From Anaerobacillus alkaliphilus (GTDB lineage Bacteria; Bacillota; Bacilli; Bacillales; Anaerobacillaceae): 64,000 bases of DNA. This document shows positions 27,571-37,021 of this stretch, in pieces. The position numbers were made by a program, and so were the translations under genes. Each line of letters begins with the position of its first letter. The stretch's first letter is position 1. The DNA lies in assembly GCF_004116265.1 (NCBI RefSeq), contig NZ_QOUX01000046.1, positions 868,001 through 932,000 on the forward strand, read 5' to 3'. Below the pieces are notes generated by a model. It saw only the letters and a list, made by a program, of their open reading frames with translations, ran no database searches and was not told the DNA's origin.

Positions 27571-28875
27571 TCTATCAATAATTTGCGCCATCACTAACGC
27601 TTTTCCTACAATTGTCCCTTCATGGAAGATCTCAACATCTACTTTTCCGAATTTACGTCCAATTTCTAAGACCCTTGGGAATATCTCAATCATACTTTCA
27701 ATTTGTACAGGTTTAATAAAATAGAGAGTAATATTCTCTACTACTAAATCCCCTTTTTTATGAACACGTAACGCTCTACTACCTGCTTCAGTCACGATCG
27801 TCGTAAAAACCCCGTAAGATATCGTTCCTAATTGATTCGTCATTTGCGGTGTGACTTCACAACGATAACATATTTCATTTCCAATTGTTGCATCTTGAAA
27901 TCTACTCGTTACTAAGTCTTCAATCGTTTCACCAATATGAGGCTGACGCTGGTTCATTTGCAATGCTTTTAGAACATCTTGACGGCTAATAACTCCAATT
28001 AGCTTCTTATAGTTGTCAACAACCGGCAGTTGTTCAATTCCTTCCCAAACCATTAAATGTGCAGCAGAAGCAACTGAGGTCTGGCCGTTTACTGAAAGGG
28101 GACTTTTCGTCATGACCTTTTCAATCTCAATATGTTTTTCAACACCCATAACATCCTTTGAGGTAACCATACCTTGAACTTTCATGTTTTCATCTACGAC
28201 AGGATAGCGGCTGTGACCGGTTTTTTCGTTAAATTCAAACCATTTTTCTATTTTATCATTCGTCTTTAAGAAATAAGTAGCTTCTAACTTTATATATATA
28301 TCTTCTACAAGTATAATTTCTTTTTTGATTAATTGATCATAGATAGCTCGGTTAATCATAGTGGCTACAGTAAACGTATCATAAGAAGTTGAAATGATTG
28401 GTAAGTTCAATTCATCAGCTAGCTTCTTCACTTCCTCAGATGTATCAAATCCTCCTGTAAGAAGGACCGCTGCCCCAGCTTGTAGGGCCAATTTATGTAC
28501 TTGATTTCTATTACCAACAATTAATAAGTTACCTGCCTCTACATAACGCATCATTGCTTCCGCTTTCATCGCACCGATAACAAATTTACTCAGTGTTTTA
28601 TGTAGTCCGTCTCTTCCCCCAAGAACTTGTCCATCAACAATGTTTACAACTTCAGCAAAAGTAAGTTTCTCAAAATTCTCTTTCTGTTTTTTCTCAATAC
28701 GTATCGTACCTACGCGCTCAATGGTACTTACTAACCCTTGATTTTCAGCATCCTTAATTGCACGATAAGCCGTCCCCTCACTAACAGTCAATGCTTTTGC
28801 AATTTGTCTCACGGAAATCTTATGACCAATTTCTAGGGATTGTATGTGTTGTAAAATCTGTTCATGTTTTGTCAT
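27568..28875 (-). CDS. ytoI: YtoI: HTH, DRTGG, CBS pair and hot-dog domain protein
   Basis: This 435-residue protein has, in order, an N-terminal winged helix (about 1-65), a DRTGG domain (about 85-185; VGNRNQVHKLALQAGAAVLLTGG), two CBS domains (about 190-310; VQGMVTSKDVMGVEK and VIGVISRQDVLKAL-type repeats) and a C-terminal thioesterase-like hot-dog fold. The combination suggests a nucleotide- or acyl-CoA-sensing DNA-binding regulator. The target is unknown. The ATG at 28875 has GGGGGAG 4-10 bases before it; the longer frame starts ten codons earlier without a good site. Confidence 0.88.
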   Translation of the reverse strand: MTKHEQILQHIQSLEIGHKISVRQIAKALTVSEGTAYRAIKDAENQGLVSTIERVGTIRIEKKQKENFEKLTFAEVVNIVDGQVLGGRDGLHKTLSKFVIGAMKAEAMMRYVEAGNLLIVGNRNQVHKLALQAGAAVLLTGGFDTSEEVKKLADELNLPIISTSYDTFTVATMINRAIYDQLIKKEIILVEDIYIKLEATYFLKTNDKIEKWFEFNEKTGHSRYPVVDENMKVQGMVTSKDVMGVEKHIEIEKVMTKSPLSVNGQTSVASAAHLMVWEGIEQLPVVDNYKKLIGVISRQDVLKALQMNQRQPHIGETIEDLVTSRFQDATIGNEICYRCEVTPQMTNQLGTISYGVFTTIVTEAGSRALRVHKKGDLVVENITLYFIKPVQIESMIEIFPRVLEIGRKFGKVDVEIFHEGTIVGKALVMAQIIDR

Positions 28876-28964
28876 TAAGCTCCCCCACTTTCCACCTGTA
28901 TTCATACTTTATCTTTTCTGTACTAATACAAGTATATAGATGAGAGAGCTTGTTTTCAAGGCAA

Positions 28965-29213
28965 TTAACTATATTGTCGTACTTTTTGTTTTCTTTGTGG
29001 TGATGCCTTCTGTCTCGTTGTTCTACTTCTCTCAACTCTTTTACCATAAAGAAGGGCAATCATATTTCCACTAATAGCAATGAGTGCAAACACTATCCAA
29101 GCTATTGAAAATACGATAGTTTTCGTATCTCCCTGGAAGTTTAAATAAGGCACACCATAAAACATAATGGCTATACCAAGTAAAAAGCATAATAACAAAC
29201 GATTTCTTCGCAT
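28965..29213 (-). CDS. Small two-helix membrane protein
   Basis: This is an 82-residue protein with two transmembrane helices (about residues 5-22 and 33-55) and a strongly basic C-terminal tail (KRVERSRTTRQKASPQRKQK). GGGGAGAG lies 4-11 bases before the ATG. It lies between ytoI and the mobile element region. I do not recognise the family. The positive tail after the second helix places it on the cytoplasmic side. Confidence 0.6.
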   Translation of the reverse strand: MRRNRLLLCFLLGIAIMFYGVPYLNFQGDTKTIVFSIAWIVFALIAISGNMIALLYGKRVERSRTTRQKASPQRKQKVRQYS

Positions 29214-29297
29214 ACTTCTCTCCCCTTCAGATAGGTTGTCTTATTGAATTATATGCAGGGATACAATAATGATGATTGGTTATTGGTGTTTTTAAAA

Positions 29298-30131
29298 GCT
29301 GTTTTCACAAAAGATTGCTATTTTCAAATTATTAGGATAGACATTGCAGTAGATATGGCGGACATCTTTAATATTAAGTTATCATTTATATTTCATTACT
29401 CCGATTAACTTTTTACAGATTTAGGTCGATTTGGTTTAATTAATATCCTATCATTACTATCACCCGTTATTCCGACTGATTTTTCCAGACTTTAGGAGAA
29501 CGTGGTTTAAACACCCATTATTTTAACTAACTTTTCCAGACTTTAGGAGAATTCAGTCTAAATCACCCGTTATTTCGACTATCTTTTCCGGAATTTAGGA
29601 GAATTCGGTCTAAATCACCCGTTATTTTGACTAACTTTTCCAGACTTTAGGAGAATACGGTTTAAATCACTCGTTATTTTGACTGAATTTTCCAGACTTT
29701 AGGAGAATACAGTTTAAATCACTCGTTATTTCGACTAACTTTTCCAGACTTTAGGAGAATACAGTTTAAATCACTCGTTATTTTGACTAACTTTTCCAGA
29801 CTTTAGGAGATTTCGGTTTAAACCACTCGTTATTTTGACTAACTTTTCCATATTTTAGGAGAATCTGGTTTAAATCACCCATTATTTTGACTAACTTTTC
29901 CAGACTTTAGGAGAATCCGGTTTAAATTACTCGTTATTTTGACTGAATTTTCCAGACTTTAGGAGAATCTGGTTTAAATCACCTATTATTTTGACTAACT
30001 TTTCCAGACTTTAGGAGAATACGGTCTAAATCACCCGTTATTTTGACTAACTTTTCCAGACTTTAGGAGGATGCCGTTTAAATCGCCTACCATTTTGACT
30101 CATTGGAACCACAGATTTTACGAAAAGAGCC
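29298..30131. mobile_element. MITE-like element C, expanded by a tandem array
   Basis: The left end GCTGTTTTCACAAAAGATTG and right end TTTTACGAAAAGAGCC match the ends of the two other elements at 53562 and 58634; the first G of the left end has been lost. It is flanked by perfect 8-bp direct repeats TTTTAAAA (29290-29297 and 30132-30139), the target duplication. The interior starts with diverged element sequence and then holds the 52-bp tandem array. No ORF of note lies inside. The element is non-coding and presumably moved by a transposase elsewhere. Confidence 0.8.
29491..30113. repeat. 52-bp tandem repeat array, 12 copies
   Basis: The marker TTTAGGAG (or close variants) begins at 29491, 29542, 29594, 29646, 29698, 29750, 29802, 29854, 29906, 29958, 30010 and 30062: an exact 52-bp period after a first step of 51. 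Each unit runs TTTAGGAGAA, a variable hexanucleotide, TTTAAATCAC, a CGTTATTTTGACTAAC-type stretch and TTTTCCAGAC. A degenerate copy precedes it at about 29404-29490. The period is not a multiple of three and stops are frequent, so it is not coding. Confidence 0.97.
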
Positions 30132-30135
30132 TTTT

Positions 30136-30172
30136 AAAAAACGAAGACCAACCACATTACTGTGACTGGTCT
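30136..30172 (-). terminator. Terminator after ytkL
   Basis: GACCAGTCACA pairs with TGTGGTTGGTC (two wobble pairs) around GTAA, followed by TTCGTTTTTT on the minus strand. It abuts the right end of mobile element C. Confidence 0.75.
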
Positions 30173-30185
30173 CCTCTAGGTTATT

Positions 30186-30872
30186 TTACACTTCTAGTGT
30201 CTCGCCTGAAGCTAGAACCTTTCCATCGATCCCGTTTTGTAAGCTAGCTACAAACGCGTGTGGATCTTGCTCAATAACAGGGAATGTATTGAAGTGAATT
30301 GGGACAACTGTTTTGGCATTAAGCCATAAAGCTGCCGTTGCCGCATCTTCAGGTCCCATAGTAAAATTATCTCCAATTGGTAAGAAAGCAACATCAATGT
30401 TATTTCGCTCACCTATCATTTTCATGTCTGAAAATAAGGCTGTATCACCTGCATGGTAAATTGTTTTTCCCTCAGCAGAAAAGAGAATACCTGCAGGCAT
30501 ACCTGTATAAACAATCGTTTTCGTAGTTACTTCTTCATAGGCTGAGCCGTGGAACGCTGGTGTAAGTTTCACCTTACCAAAATCAAATTGATAAGCCCCA
30601 CCAATGTGCATCGGATGAACATTTACTCCTTGCCATGCTAAATACGTAGCCAATTCAAATGGAGCTACGACAAGAGCATGATTTTTCTTTGCCAATTCAA
30701 CGGTATCACCAACATGGTCGTTATGACCATGTGTTAATAGAATGACATCTACTTTAAGTTCCTCTACATTTAAGGTTGTTGAACCATTTCCTCTAATGAA
30801 AGGATCGATTATAATTCTCTTATCATTAGCTTCAATTAAAACCACTGAATGACCGTGATACGTTAGTTTCAT
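30186..30872 (-). CDS. ytkL: YtkL, metallo-beta-lactamase-fold hydrolase (UPF0173)
   Basis: This 228-residue protein has the UPF0173 subclass of the metallo-beta-lactamase fold. Metal ligands are visible in [10 protein letters not shown], in HGSAYEE and in [11 protein letters not shown], and the final His in [10 protein letters not shown]. The substrate is unknown. The ATG at 30872 has GGGGTG 6-11 bases upstream; the frame extends five codons further over that ribosome binding site. It is the first gene right of the repeat region and reads toward it. Confidence 0.92.
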   Translation of the reverse strand: MKLTYHGHSVVLIEANDKRIIIDPFIRGNGSTTLNVEELKVDVILLTHGHNDHVGDTVELAKKNHALVVAPFELATYLAWQGVNVHPMHIGGAYQFDFGKVKLTPAFHGSAYEEVTTKTIVYTGMPAGILFSAEGKTIYHAGDTALFSDMKMIGERNNIDVAFLPIGDNFTMGPEDAATAALWLNAKTVVPIHFNTFPVIEQDPHAFVASLQNGIDGKVLASGETLEV

Positions 30873-31056
30873 ATATAAACACCCCAAATTAAATTTATTT
30901 ACTTACCTTTATTCACAAATCTATTTCCTTTTAAAACTAGAAATTCCTGCTTTATTCTTAGAATTTTCACAAAAAAAGAAGTTCTGTTTAACAAACGAAC
31001 AGTTAAATGGTAAAGTGAAACCATACATATATTTGTAATTAAGAAAGGTGGTCTTT

Positions 31057-32151
31057 ATGAATCAGCGACTCAAAGGAGTAATGAACTGGTTAGCAGAGAA
31101 ACAAATAGATATGGCTTTTGTACAGACAAAAGCTAATGTTTTTTATTTATCAAAATTTTATACAGAACCTCATGAGCGTTTAGTTGGAATCGTAATTTTT
31201 CCGACTTCTGAACCTATTCTGATTTGTCCAAACATGGAAAAACCACAAGCAAAAGCTGCAGGTTGGGAGTACGAAATCATTAGCTACAGTGATTCTGAGA
31301 ACCCGTGGCACTTACTAGAACAGCGTCTTAAAAAGCAACATTCTTCCGTTAATACAATTGCTATTGAGAAAGAGCATATCTCTTATACTAGAGCAAATGC
31401 ATTACTAAGCATTTATCCCGAAGGAAACCTAGTATCAGTAGAAGAGAAGCTTTATTCCCTTCGATTAATCAAAGATGATGGAGAACTAGCCATTCTAAAA
31501 CAAGCAGCCAAGCTCGCTGATTATGGTGTTGAGGTTGGTGTAAATGCTATTAAGGCTGGAAAGTGCGAAATGGATGTCTTGGCATTGATTGAATATGAGT
31601 TAAAGAAAAAAGGAATTCGCGAAATGTCTTTCTCGACTATGGTGCTTACTGGTGCTAAATCTGCTGATCCTCACGGAAACCCTGGTCTTACTGAAATCAA
31701 ACGTGGTGACTTCGTATTATTTGATCTTGGTGTTGTACTTGATGGTTATTGTTCAGACATTACAAGAACAGTAGCATTCCAAGATATTAGCGAAAAACAA
31801 CGAGAAATCTATCAGACTGTACTAGGCGCACAATTGCAAGCACTTTCTGTTTGTAAGATTGGTACGAGAATTGGTGACATTGACCTAGCAGCAAGAAATT
31901 ATATTAATGACGCTGGTTATGGGGATTACTTTCCACATAGAATTGGACATGGTCTAGGCATCGAAGTTCATGAATTCCCTTCAATGAGTGAAAATAATAA
32001 TGACCTCTTACAAGAAGGTGCTGTTTTTACCGTCGAGCCTGGGATCTATGTACCAAACATTGGTGGGGTCCGTATCGAAGATGACATCGTTATTACCAAA
32101 GATGGCTTTGAGAGCTTAACAAGTTTTCCGAAGGAATTAATCATTGTGTAA
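31057..32151 (+). CDS. M24 family aminopeptidase (Xaa-Pro type)
   Basis: This 364-residue metallopeptidase has an N-terminal creatinase-like domain (about 1-130) and a C-terminal pita-bread domain. The dinuclear metal ligands are all present: two Asp in LFDLGVVLDGYCSDITRT, His in RIGHGLGIEVHEFP, Glu in VFTVEPGIYVP and Glu in GGVRIEDDIV. It probably removes N-terminal residues before proline or cleaves Xaa-Pro dipeptides. AAAGGTGG lies 6-13 bases before the ATG at 31057. A perfect 15-bp terminator follows. Confidence 0.9.
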   Translation: MNQRLKGVMNWLAEKQIDMAFVQTKANVFYLSKFYTEPHERLVGIVIFPTSEPILICPNMEKPQAKAAGWEYEIISYSDSENPWHLLEQRLKKQHSSVNTIAIEKEHISYTRANALLSIYPEGNLVSVEEKLYSLRLIKDDGELAILKQAAKLADYGVEVGVNAIKAGKCEMDVLALIEYELKKKGIREMSFSTMVLTGAKSADPHGNPGLTEIKRGDFVLFDLGVVLDGYCSDITRTVAFQDISEKQREIYQTVLGAQLQALSVCKIGTRIGDIDLAARNYINDAGYGDYFPHRIGHGLGIEVHEFPSMSENNNDLLQEGAVFTVEPGIYVPNIGGVRIEDDIVITKDGFESLTSFPKELIIV

Positions 32152-32155
32152 ATTA

Positions 32156-32192
32156 GATAAGGGTATGGCAAAATGCCATACCCTTATCTTTT
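32156..32192 (+). terminator. Terminator after the M24 peptidase
   Basis: A perfect 15-bp stem (GATAAGGGTATGGCA and complement) with a 3-base loop is followed by TTTT. Confidence 0.9.
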
Positions 32193-32208
32193 GAGAGACA
32201 ATCTTTTT

Positions 32209-32580
32209 TTATTTTTTCTCCCATACCCATGTAAAGAGCTTATGATCTCCTGTCATCCAACGGATATCGAGCCTTTCTATGTCGGGATATTTGTCTTTTT
32301 TTAGTCTTTCAACCATTTCTTCAGCCTTTGCTTTTTCAGATAATTGAAGCGTTTTAATTATCGCCAACATTTCTTGTTTAGCTACCTCGGACTTTATAAC
32401 CTCTGTCCCTTTTTCAAATTCATACTTTCCTGGACTAGTATACTCCCATTGAAATTCAGAGTCATTCTCGTTAATTGTGATCTTAAGAAAGAAACTCTCC
32501 ATTAGATTTAAGGCATTACTTTGAGAAGGTAATATAAATAAACCCAAAATTAACATTAACAAAATAAGCATTTTTTTCAC
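32209..32580 (-). CDS. Secreted hypothetical protein
   Basis: This is a 123-residue protein with a clear signal peptide: KK, a Leu/Ile-rich core (LILLMLILGLFIL) and a likely cleavage site after SNA. The mature part of about 100 residues is charged and ends TWVWEKK. There is no lipobox Cys. A GTG at 32580, about six bases after GAGGTG, is the preferred start; an ATG nine bases upstream is too close. I do not recognise a domain. It lies downstream of the SDR-like gene on the same strand. Confidence 0.6.
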   Translation of the reverse strand: MKKMLILLMLILGLFILPSQSNALNLMESFFLKITINENDSEFQWEYTSPGKYEFEKGTEVIKSEVAKQEMLAIIKTLQLSEKAKAEEMVERLKKDKYPDIERLDIRWMTGDHKLFTWVWEKK

Positions 32581-32655
32581 GTTCATCACCTCATTACTAC
32601 TATTAGTAAGTAATGGATGATTTATACTTCCCTATAATGGACAATTTTATTGGTA

Positions 32656-33414
32656 TTACCGGAAGCGATGTAATACATCTACTCCTCCTGTTACTTCAAT
32701 AACTGTACCTGTAATCATATCGGAATTTTCATCGCACAAAAATGACACAACTCGGCTAATATCTTCACCTGTTCCGGATCGTCCAACAGGAGTATCTTTA
32801 TCAACAAACTTTCTAGCATCCTCAATTGATGCCTCTTTCATATCACCAACTATATTCCCTGGACAAACCATATTAGCTGTGATACGATTTTCAGCCTCTT
32901 CTATAGCTATTGTTTTAGTTAAGGAGACTAGTCCAACTTTAGCAGCCGCAAAGGCAGATCTATATAACCAACCTGGCGTTCCTTCTGCACCTTGGAATCC
33001 ATAGGTGATTATTCGACCAAAATTTTCTCTTCTCATCATTGGAACTACTTTTTTTACTAAGTGGAACACACTGCTTAAGTTTCCTTCTAGCATTTCATAC
33101 CATTCACTGTCACTATATTCTAAAAGTTTTTTTCGTTGGAACACGTATGGTCCTGCATTATTAATTAAAATATGAATAGCCCCAAAAGAATTAGCTGCCT
33201 GATCAACTAAATGTTCAATATCAGTTTTTTGAGTTACATCTGCTTTAATAAATTGAAATGAACCTTGATATCTTGCCCATTCCTTAGTTAATCGTTCAAC
33301 AGCTTCTTGATCACTGCGATAACTAACAGAAACCTTATAACCATCTTCTAATAACTTTTCAGATACTTTCTTTCCTAATCCCTTTGTCCCCGCTGTAATT
33401 AAAGCATGACGCAT
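32656..33414 (-). CDS. ytkK: SDR-like protein (YtkK type) with altered catalytic residues
   Basis: This 252-residue protein has the short-chain dehydrogenase Rossmann fold: the cofactor loop GTKGLGKKVS, NNAG in HILINNAGPYV and the C-terminal GGVDV region. The YxxxK catalytic pair, however, reads F-A-A-A-K (in YRSAFAAAK), so the Tyr is Phe, and the usual Ser before it is also absent. It may therefore be a non-classical or inactive member. GGAGGAGGAG lies 5-14 bases before the ATG at 33414; the longer frame lacks this. Confidence 0.82.
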   Translation of the reverse strand: MRHALITAGTKGLGKKVSEKLLEDGYKVSVSYRSDQEAVERLTKEWARYQGSFQFIKADVTQKTDIEHLVDQAANSFGAIHILINNAGPYVFQRKKLLEYSDSEWYEMLEGNLSSVFHLVKKVVPMMRRENFGRIITYGFQGAEGTPGWLYRSAFAAAKVGLVSLTKTIAIEEAENRITANMVCPGNIVGDMKEASIEDARKFVDKDTPVGRSGTGEDISRVVSFLCDENSDMITGTVIEVTGGVDVLHRFR

Positions 33415-33555
33415 GAAACTCTCCTCCTCCCCCAATAACGTAATAGCTACATGATACTTTTATTATATTGTTATGGTAATTCAAAGTAAAAAAGAATGCT
33501 TCATAAACTTAGTTCTAATATTTTTTCTTAAAGTAATCTCTATAGATAAAATAAA

Positions 33556-33580
33556 TACCTTGGTAACAAAAACCAAGGTA
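33556..33580 (-). terminator. Terminator after the 46-residue gene
   Basis: TACCTTGGT and ACCAAGGTA form a 9-bp stem; TTTATTTTAT follows on the minus strand. Confidence 0.7.
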
Positions 33581-33592
33581 GTTGACCAACAT

Positions 33593-33733
33593 TTATTGAG
33601 TATCTTCACTAGCGTCATCAGTTCTTCTGTTTGTGTCTGTTGTTCCTTCATAATAAGAGTCTAACAACTGTTGTCTAACAACAGCATCGCCTTCTTCGTC
33701 AAAAATGGTATTCTGATACTTGGGATCTTTCAT
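33593..33733 (-). CDS. Small acidic protein of 46 residues
   Basis: This short gene encodes MKDPKYQNTIFDEEGDAVVR followed by QQLLDSYYEG and a Thr/Asp-rich end. A near-perfect ribosome binding site (AAGGAGGTGAT) lies seven bases before the ATG and a terminator follows the stop codon, which together make translation likely despite the small size. I do not recognise the family. It lies between the SDR-like gene and the universal stress protein gene, divergent from the latter. Confidence 0.7.
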   Translation of the reverse strand: MKDPKYQNTIFDEEGDAVVRQQLLDSYYEGTTDTNRRTDDASEDTQ

Positions 33734-33824
33734 TTATTTTATCACCTCCTTTTTTCTTCTCAGATATTATTCATCAAACATTCACGATTTATGACATCTT
33801 CACCAAAATATAGAAGTCTTTACA

Positions 33825-33833
33825 TGGTATAAT
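33825..33833 (+). promoter_or_regulatory. Extended -10 promoter for the universal stress protein
   Basis: TGGTATAAT carries the TGn extension before a perfect -10; no clear -35 is seen. It lies 45 bases before the ATG. Confidence 0.55.
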
Positions 33834-33877
33834 TTAGTTGTAAGCATGACATTATTTTGAAAATAGGGGTGAAACCT

Positions 33878-34312
33878 ATGGAGAGAAACTACTCAAACAT
33901 TTTAGTAGCTGTAGACGGGTCAAATGAAGCAAAAAAAGCCTTACTAAAAGCAATCGATGTAGCTAAAAAAGACCATGCTAAAGTAATTATTACTCACATC
34001 GTAGACACCAGAACGTTTGCTACAGTTGAACAATATGATCGTGCTATTGTTACTAGGGCTGAGGAATATGCTAAAGATATGCTTTCAGAATACAAGGCAA
34101 TAGTTGAAAAGGCTGGAATTGAGACTACTTGTGTCTTAGATTTTGGTTCTCCAAAGGTAAAAGTCTCTAAGGATATTGCAAAGAAATATGAAGTGGACTT
34201 AATTATTACCGGTGCCACTGGGTTAAGTGCAATCGAACGACTCCTAATTGGTAGCGTCTCAGAGTATATAGCGCGCACGGCAAAATGTGATGTACTAATC
34301 GTTCGCAACTAA
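33878..34312 (+). CDS. Universal stress protein, UspA family
   Basis: This 144-residue cytoplasmic protein has the UspA fold with the ATP-binding signature G-x2-G-x9-G-[ST] in GATGLSAIERLLIGSVSEY and N-terminal ILVAVDGSNEAKKAL. It is of the ATP-binding subtype and probably has a role in stress survival; the partner is unknown. The ATG at 33878, with AGGGGTG 6-12 bases upstream, is chosen over a TTG seven codons earlier. It is a single-gene unit with its own promoter and a shared terminator. Confidence 0.9.
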   Translation: MERNYSNILVAVDGSNEAKKALLKAIDVAKKDHAKVIITHIVDTRTFATVEQYDRAIVTRAEEYAKDMLSEYKAIVEKAGIETTCVLDFGSPKVKVSKDIAKKYEVDLIITGATGLSAIERLLIGSVSEYIARTAKCDVLIVRN

Positions 34313-34328
34313 AAAATGTTCAATAAAT

Positions 34329-34367
34329 AGAGAAAAGAGGCAACCTAAAGGTTATCCTCTTTTCTCT
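34329..34367. terminator. Bidirectional terminator between usp and argH
   Basis: AGAGAAAAGAGG and CCTCTTTTCTCT pair over 12 bases; the loop contains a second small stem (AACC/GGTT). It serves both convergent genes. Confidence 0.8.
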
Positions 34368-34371
34368 ATTA

Positions 34372-35754
34372 CTATTTCTTTTTTATTATATCTTCAGCTT
34401 TAACTAGTGCTATTTTTACTTGTTCAAAACCAGTTCCACCAGCACTGTTCCGTCTTGCAACAACCGTCTTTGGTTCAAGTACTTGATAAATATCCTCCTC
34501 AAATAAGGAACTAGCTTGCTTAAATTCGGCCATAGTTAAGTCTAATAGGTACTTTTTGCTTTGAATACAATGAAGCACTAATTTCCCTACGACCTCATGT
34601 GCTGCACGGAATGGCATACCTTTCGTTGCTAGGTAATCCGCTAATTCTGTAGCATTAGAGAAATCTTCATTTGTTGCTTTCTCCATATTAGCGTCTAATA
34701 CTTTCATCGTTTCAATCATACCAGCAAAAATTTGCAGGCTACCTTTCACTGTGTGAACTGTATCAAACATACCTTCTTTATCTTCTTGCATATCCTTGTT
34801 ATAGGCTAGCGGTAGACCCTTTAATACCGTTAGTAATGAGAACAAATTACCATATACTCTCCCTGTTTTTCCCCGAATTAACTCAGCCATATCAGGGTTT
34901 TTCTTTTGCGGCATGATACTACTTCCCGTAGCAAAAGCATCATCCAATTCAATAAACTGATATTCTTGACTAGACCAAAGAATTAATTCTTCACAAAAAC
35001 GGGAAAGATGCATCATAACCATTGAAGAATTACTTAAAAACTCTACGATAAAATCACGATCACTAACAGCATCCATACTATTTTCATAAATCCCCTCAAA
35101 TCCTAATAGCTCGGCTGTATATTGACGATCAATCGGAAAGGTCGTACCAGCTAATGCACCTGCTCCTAATGGGGATATATTTATCCGCTTTAAGCTATCG
35201 GAAAAACGCTCATAATCACGTTGTAACATCCAAAAATACGTCATTACATGGTGAGCAAATGAAACTGGTTGTGCTCTTTGTAAATGAGTATATCCAGGAA
35301 GGATTGTCTCTACATGTTGCTTCCCTTGTTCAAGGATTGCTTCTTGAAGATGTTTAATTGACTCCAAAATTTCTATTACTTGATTTCGTAAGTAAAGGTG
35401 CATATCCGTAGCAACTTGATCGTTTCTACTTCTACCTGTGTGCAGTTTACCTCCAACTTCACCAATTTCATCAATTAAGAATTTTTCAATATTTAAATGA
35501 ATATCTTCATTTTGTACAGAATATTCCAGTTGTCCACGTGCCGCTTTTTCTTGAATAATCATAAGTCCAGCTACGATTTTTTCAACATCAGATTGAGGTA
35601 CAATTCCACACTTGCCTAACATTTGAATATGTGCCAAGCTGCCTTGAATATCTTCTTTCACTAACTCTTTATCAAAGCCGATGGATGCCCCAAAGGCATC
35701 CACCCAGCTTTCAGCTTTCTTTGTAAACCTTCCACCCCATAGCTTTTCAGACAC
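34372..35754 (-). CDS. argH: Argininosuccinate lyase
   Basis: This enzyme splits argininosuccinate to arginine and fumarate, the last step of arginine synthesis. The 460-residue sequence has the fumarase/aspartase superfamily signatures: [33 protein letters not shown] and the flexible loop [12 protein letters not shown]. The start is a GTG two bases after the argG stop codon, with GGGAG inside the end of argG. It forms an argG-argH operon. Full length, with no altered catalytic residues seen. Confidence 0.97.
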   Translation of the reverse strand: MSEKLWGGRFTKKAESWVDAFGASIGFDKELVKEDIQGSLAHIQMLGKCGIVPQSDVEKIVAGLMIIQEKAARGQLEYSVQNEDIHLNIEKFLIDEIGEVGGKLHTGRSRNDQVATDMHLYLRNQVIEILESIKHLQEAILEQGKQHVETILPGYTHLQRAQPVSFAHHVMTYFWMLQRDYERFSDSLKRINISPLGAGALAGTTFPIDRQYTAELLGFEGIYENSMDAVSDRDFIVEFLSNSSMVMMHLSRFCEELILWSSQEYQFIELDDAFATGSSIMPQKKNPDMAELIRGKTGRVYGNLFSLLTVLKGLPLAYNKDMQEDKEGMFDTVHTVKGSLQIFAGMIETMKVLDANMEKATNEDFSNATELADYLATKGMPFRAAHEVVGKLVLHCIQSKKYLLDLTMAEFKQASSLFEEDIYQVLEPKTVVARRNSAGGTGFEQVKIALVKAEDIIKKK

Positions 35755-35756
35755 AG

Positions 35757-36959
35757 TTAATTGACTCCCTTCTTCGTTACCATACTACTAACTTTTGTCG
35801 GTAGTCCCCAAAGCTTAATAAAGCCAACGGCAGCGCTATGATCAAACTCATCCTCAGTAGAATAAGTTGCAAGCTTTTCATCATATAGAGAGAATTCAGA
35901 TTTACGACCTTCAACAATTGCGTGACCTTTAAACAATTTTACACGAACAGTTCCTGTAACCGTTTTTTGTGTCTCCTTTAAAAATGCTTGAAGAGCAGGC
36001 ATTAAAGGTGAAAACCATAAGCCATCGTAAATCATTTCAGTAATTTTCTTGCTAATCACAGGTTTAAAATGAGCAACTTCCTTTGTTAATGTTAGATCTT
36101 CAAGTTCTTTATGTGCTTTTAGAAGAGTCATTGCCCCCGGACACTCGTATACTTCACGAGATTTAATACCTACTAAACGATTTTCAACATGATCAATACG
36201 GCCAACTCCGTGTTTACCAGCTAGTCTATTAAGCTCTAAGATTAGCTTATCAAGGTCATATTGTTCACCGTTCAATGTGATAGGAACACCTTGTTCAAAA
36301 CCGATTTCTACATATTCTGGAGTATTAGGTGCGTTCTCGATACTTACCGTTAAGTCGTATGCCCCTTCTGGTGGAGTAGCCCATGGATCCTCTAAAACAC
36401 CGCACTCACAACTTCTCCCCCATAGGTTCTGATCCACAGAATATGGATTATCTAAATTTACAGGAATTGGTACATTATGTTCTTTTGCATATTCAATTTC
36501 TTCATCACGGCTCCAGCCCCATTCACGTACAGGTGCAAGCACTTCTAAATTTGGGTTAAGAGCTTGAATTGATACTTCAAAACGAACTTGGTCATTTCCT
36601 TTTCCAGTGCAACCATGTGCTACTGCATCAGCACCTACTTCGTTAGCAATTTCCACTAGTTTTTTAGAAATTAGTGGACGAGAAAGAGCTGAAACTAGTG
36701 GGTATTTCCCTTCATACATTGCCTGTGATTGTAATGCAGTCAATACAAAGTCTTCTGCATATTCTTTCGTTGCGTCTATCGTATAAGATTCAACTGCCCC
36801 AACTGTTAACGCTTTTTCTTTAACGAAGTGAAGATCTTTTCCTTCACCTACATCTAAACAAACAGCATAGACATCATACCCTTGATCGCCTAACCATTTA
36901 ATTGCTACTGATGTATCTAATCCACCTGAATATGCTAAAACTACTTTTTTCTTCCCCAT
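35757..36959 (-). CDS. argG: Argininosuccinate synthase
   Basis: This enzyme joins citrulline and aspartate with ATP use to argininosuccinate. The 400-residue protein has the PP-loop [32 protein letters not shown], and citrulline/aspartate-binding segments near [21 protein letters not shown] lies 9-14 bases before the ATG. It heads the argGH operon. Upstream, two AT-rich sites resemble ARG boxes (36977-36994 and 37114-37131), in line with control by an ArgR/AhrC-type repressor. Confidence 0.97.
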   Translation of the reverse strand: MGKKKVVLAYSGGLDTSVAIKWLGDQGYDVYAVCLDVGEGKDLHFVKEKALTVGAVESYTIDATKEYAEDFVLTALQSQAMYEGKYPLVSALSRPLISKKLVEIANEVGADAVAHGCTGKGNDQVRFEVSIQALNPNLEVLAPVREWGWSRDEEIEYAKEHNVPIPVNLDNPYSVDQNLWGRSCECGVLEDPWATPPEGAYDLTVSIENAPNTPEYVEIGFEQGVPITLNGEQYDLDKLILELNRLAGKHGVGRIDHVENRLVGIKSREVYECPGAMTLLKAHKELEDLTLTKEVAHFKPVISKKITEMIYDGLWFSPLMPALQAFLKETQKTVTGTVRVKLFKGHAIVEGRKSEFSLYDEKLATYSTEDEFDHSAAVGFIKLWGLPTKVSSMVTKKGVN

Positions 36960-36976
36960 TCTTCCATTCCTCCAAT

Positions 36977-36994
36977 TATGAATATTGATGCTTT
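36977..36994. promoter_or_regulatory. Candidate ARG box upstream of argG
   Basis: TATGAATATTGATGCTTT fits the ARG-box pattern TNTGNATWWWWATNCANA with three mismatches. A second candidate at 37114-37131 reads TATGAATATGTATTGCAA on the minus strand. Both are weak in this AT-rich sequence, but ArgR boxes usually occur in spaced pairs. Confidence 0.35.
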
Positions 36995-37021
36995 ATTTAT
37001 TATATTTATACAACAGGTCCC

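Noticed and set aside
29404-30113. Regular repeats that look at first like a CRISPR array
   Set aside because: The 'spacer' part is nearly the same in every unit (TTTAAATCAC and neighbours), the period is an unbroken 52 bp, and no cas gene is near. It is a plain tandem repeat inside a MITE.
29298-30131. Element C as a decayed IS with its own transposase
   Set aside because: No transposase-like frame exists in the 834 bp; the size comes from the tandem array.
33473-33664. 63-codon plus-strand frame between the SDR-like and usp genes
   Set aside because: No ribosome binding site, and it overlaps the well-supported minus-strand 46-residue gene and its terminator.
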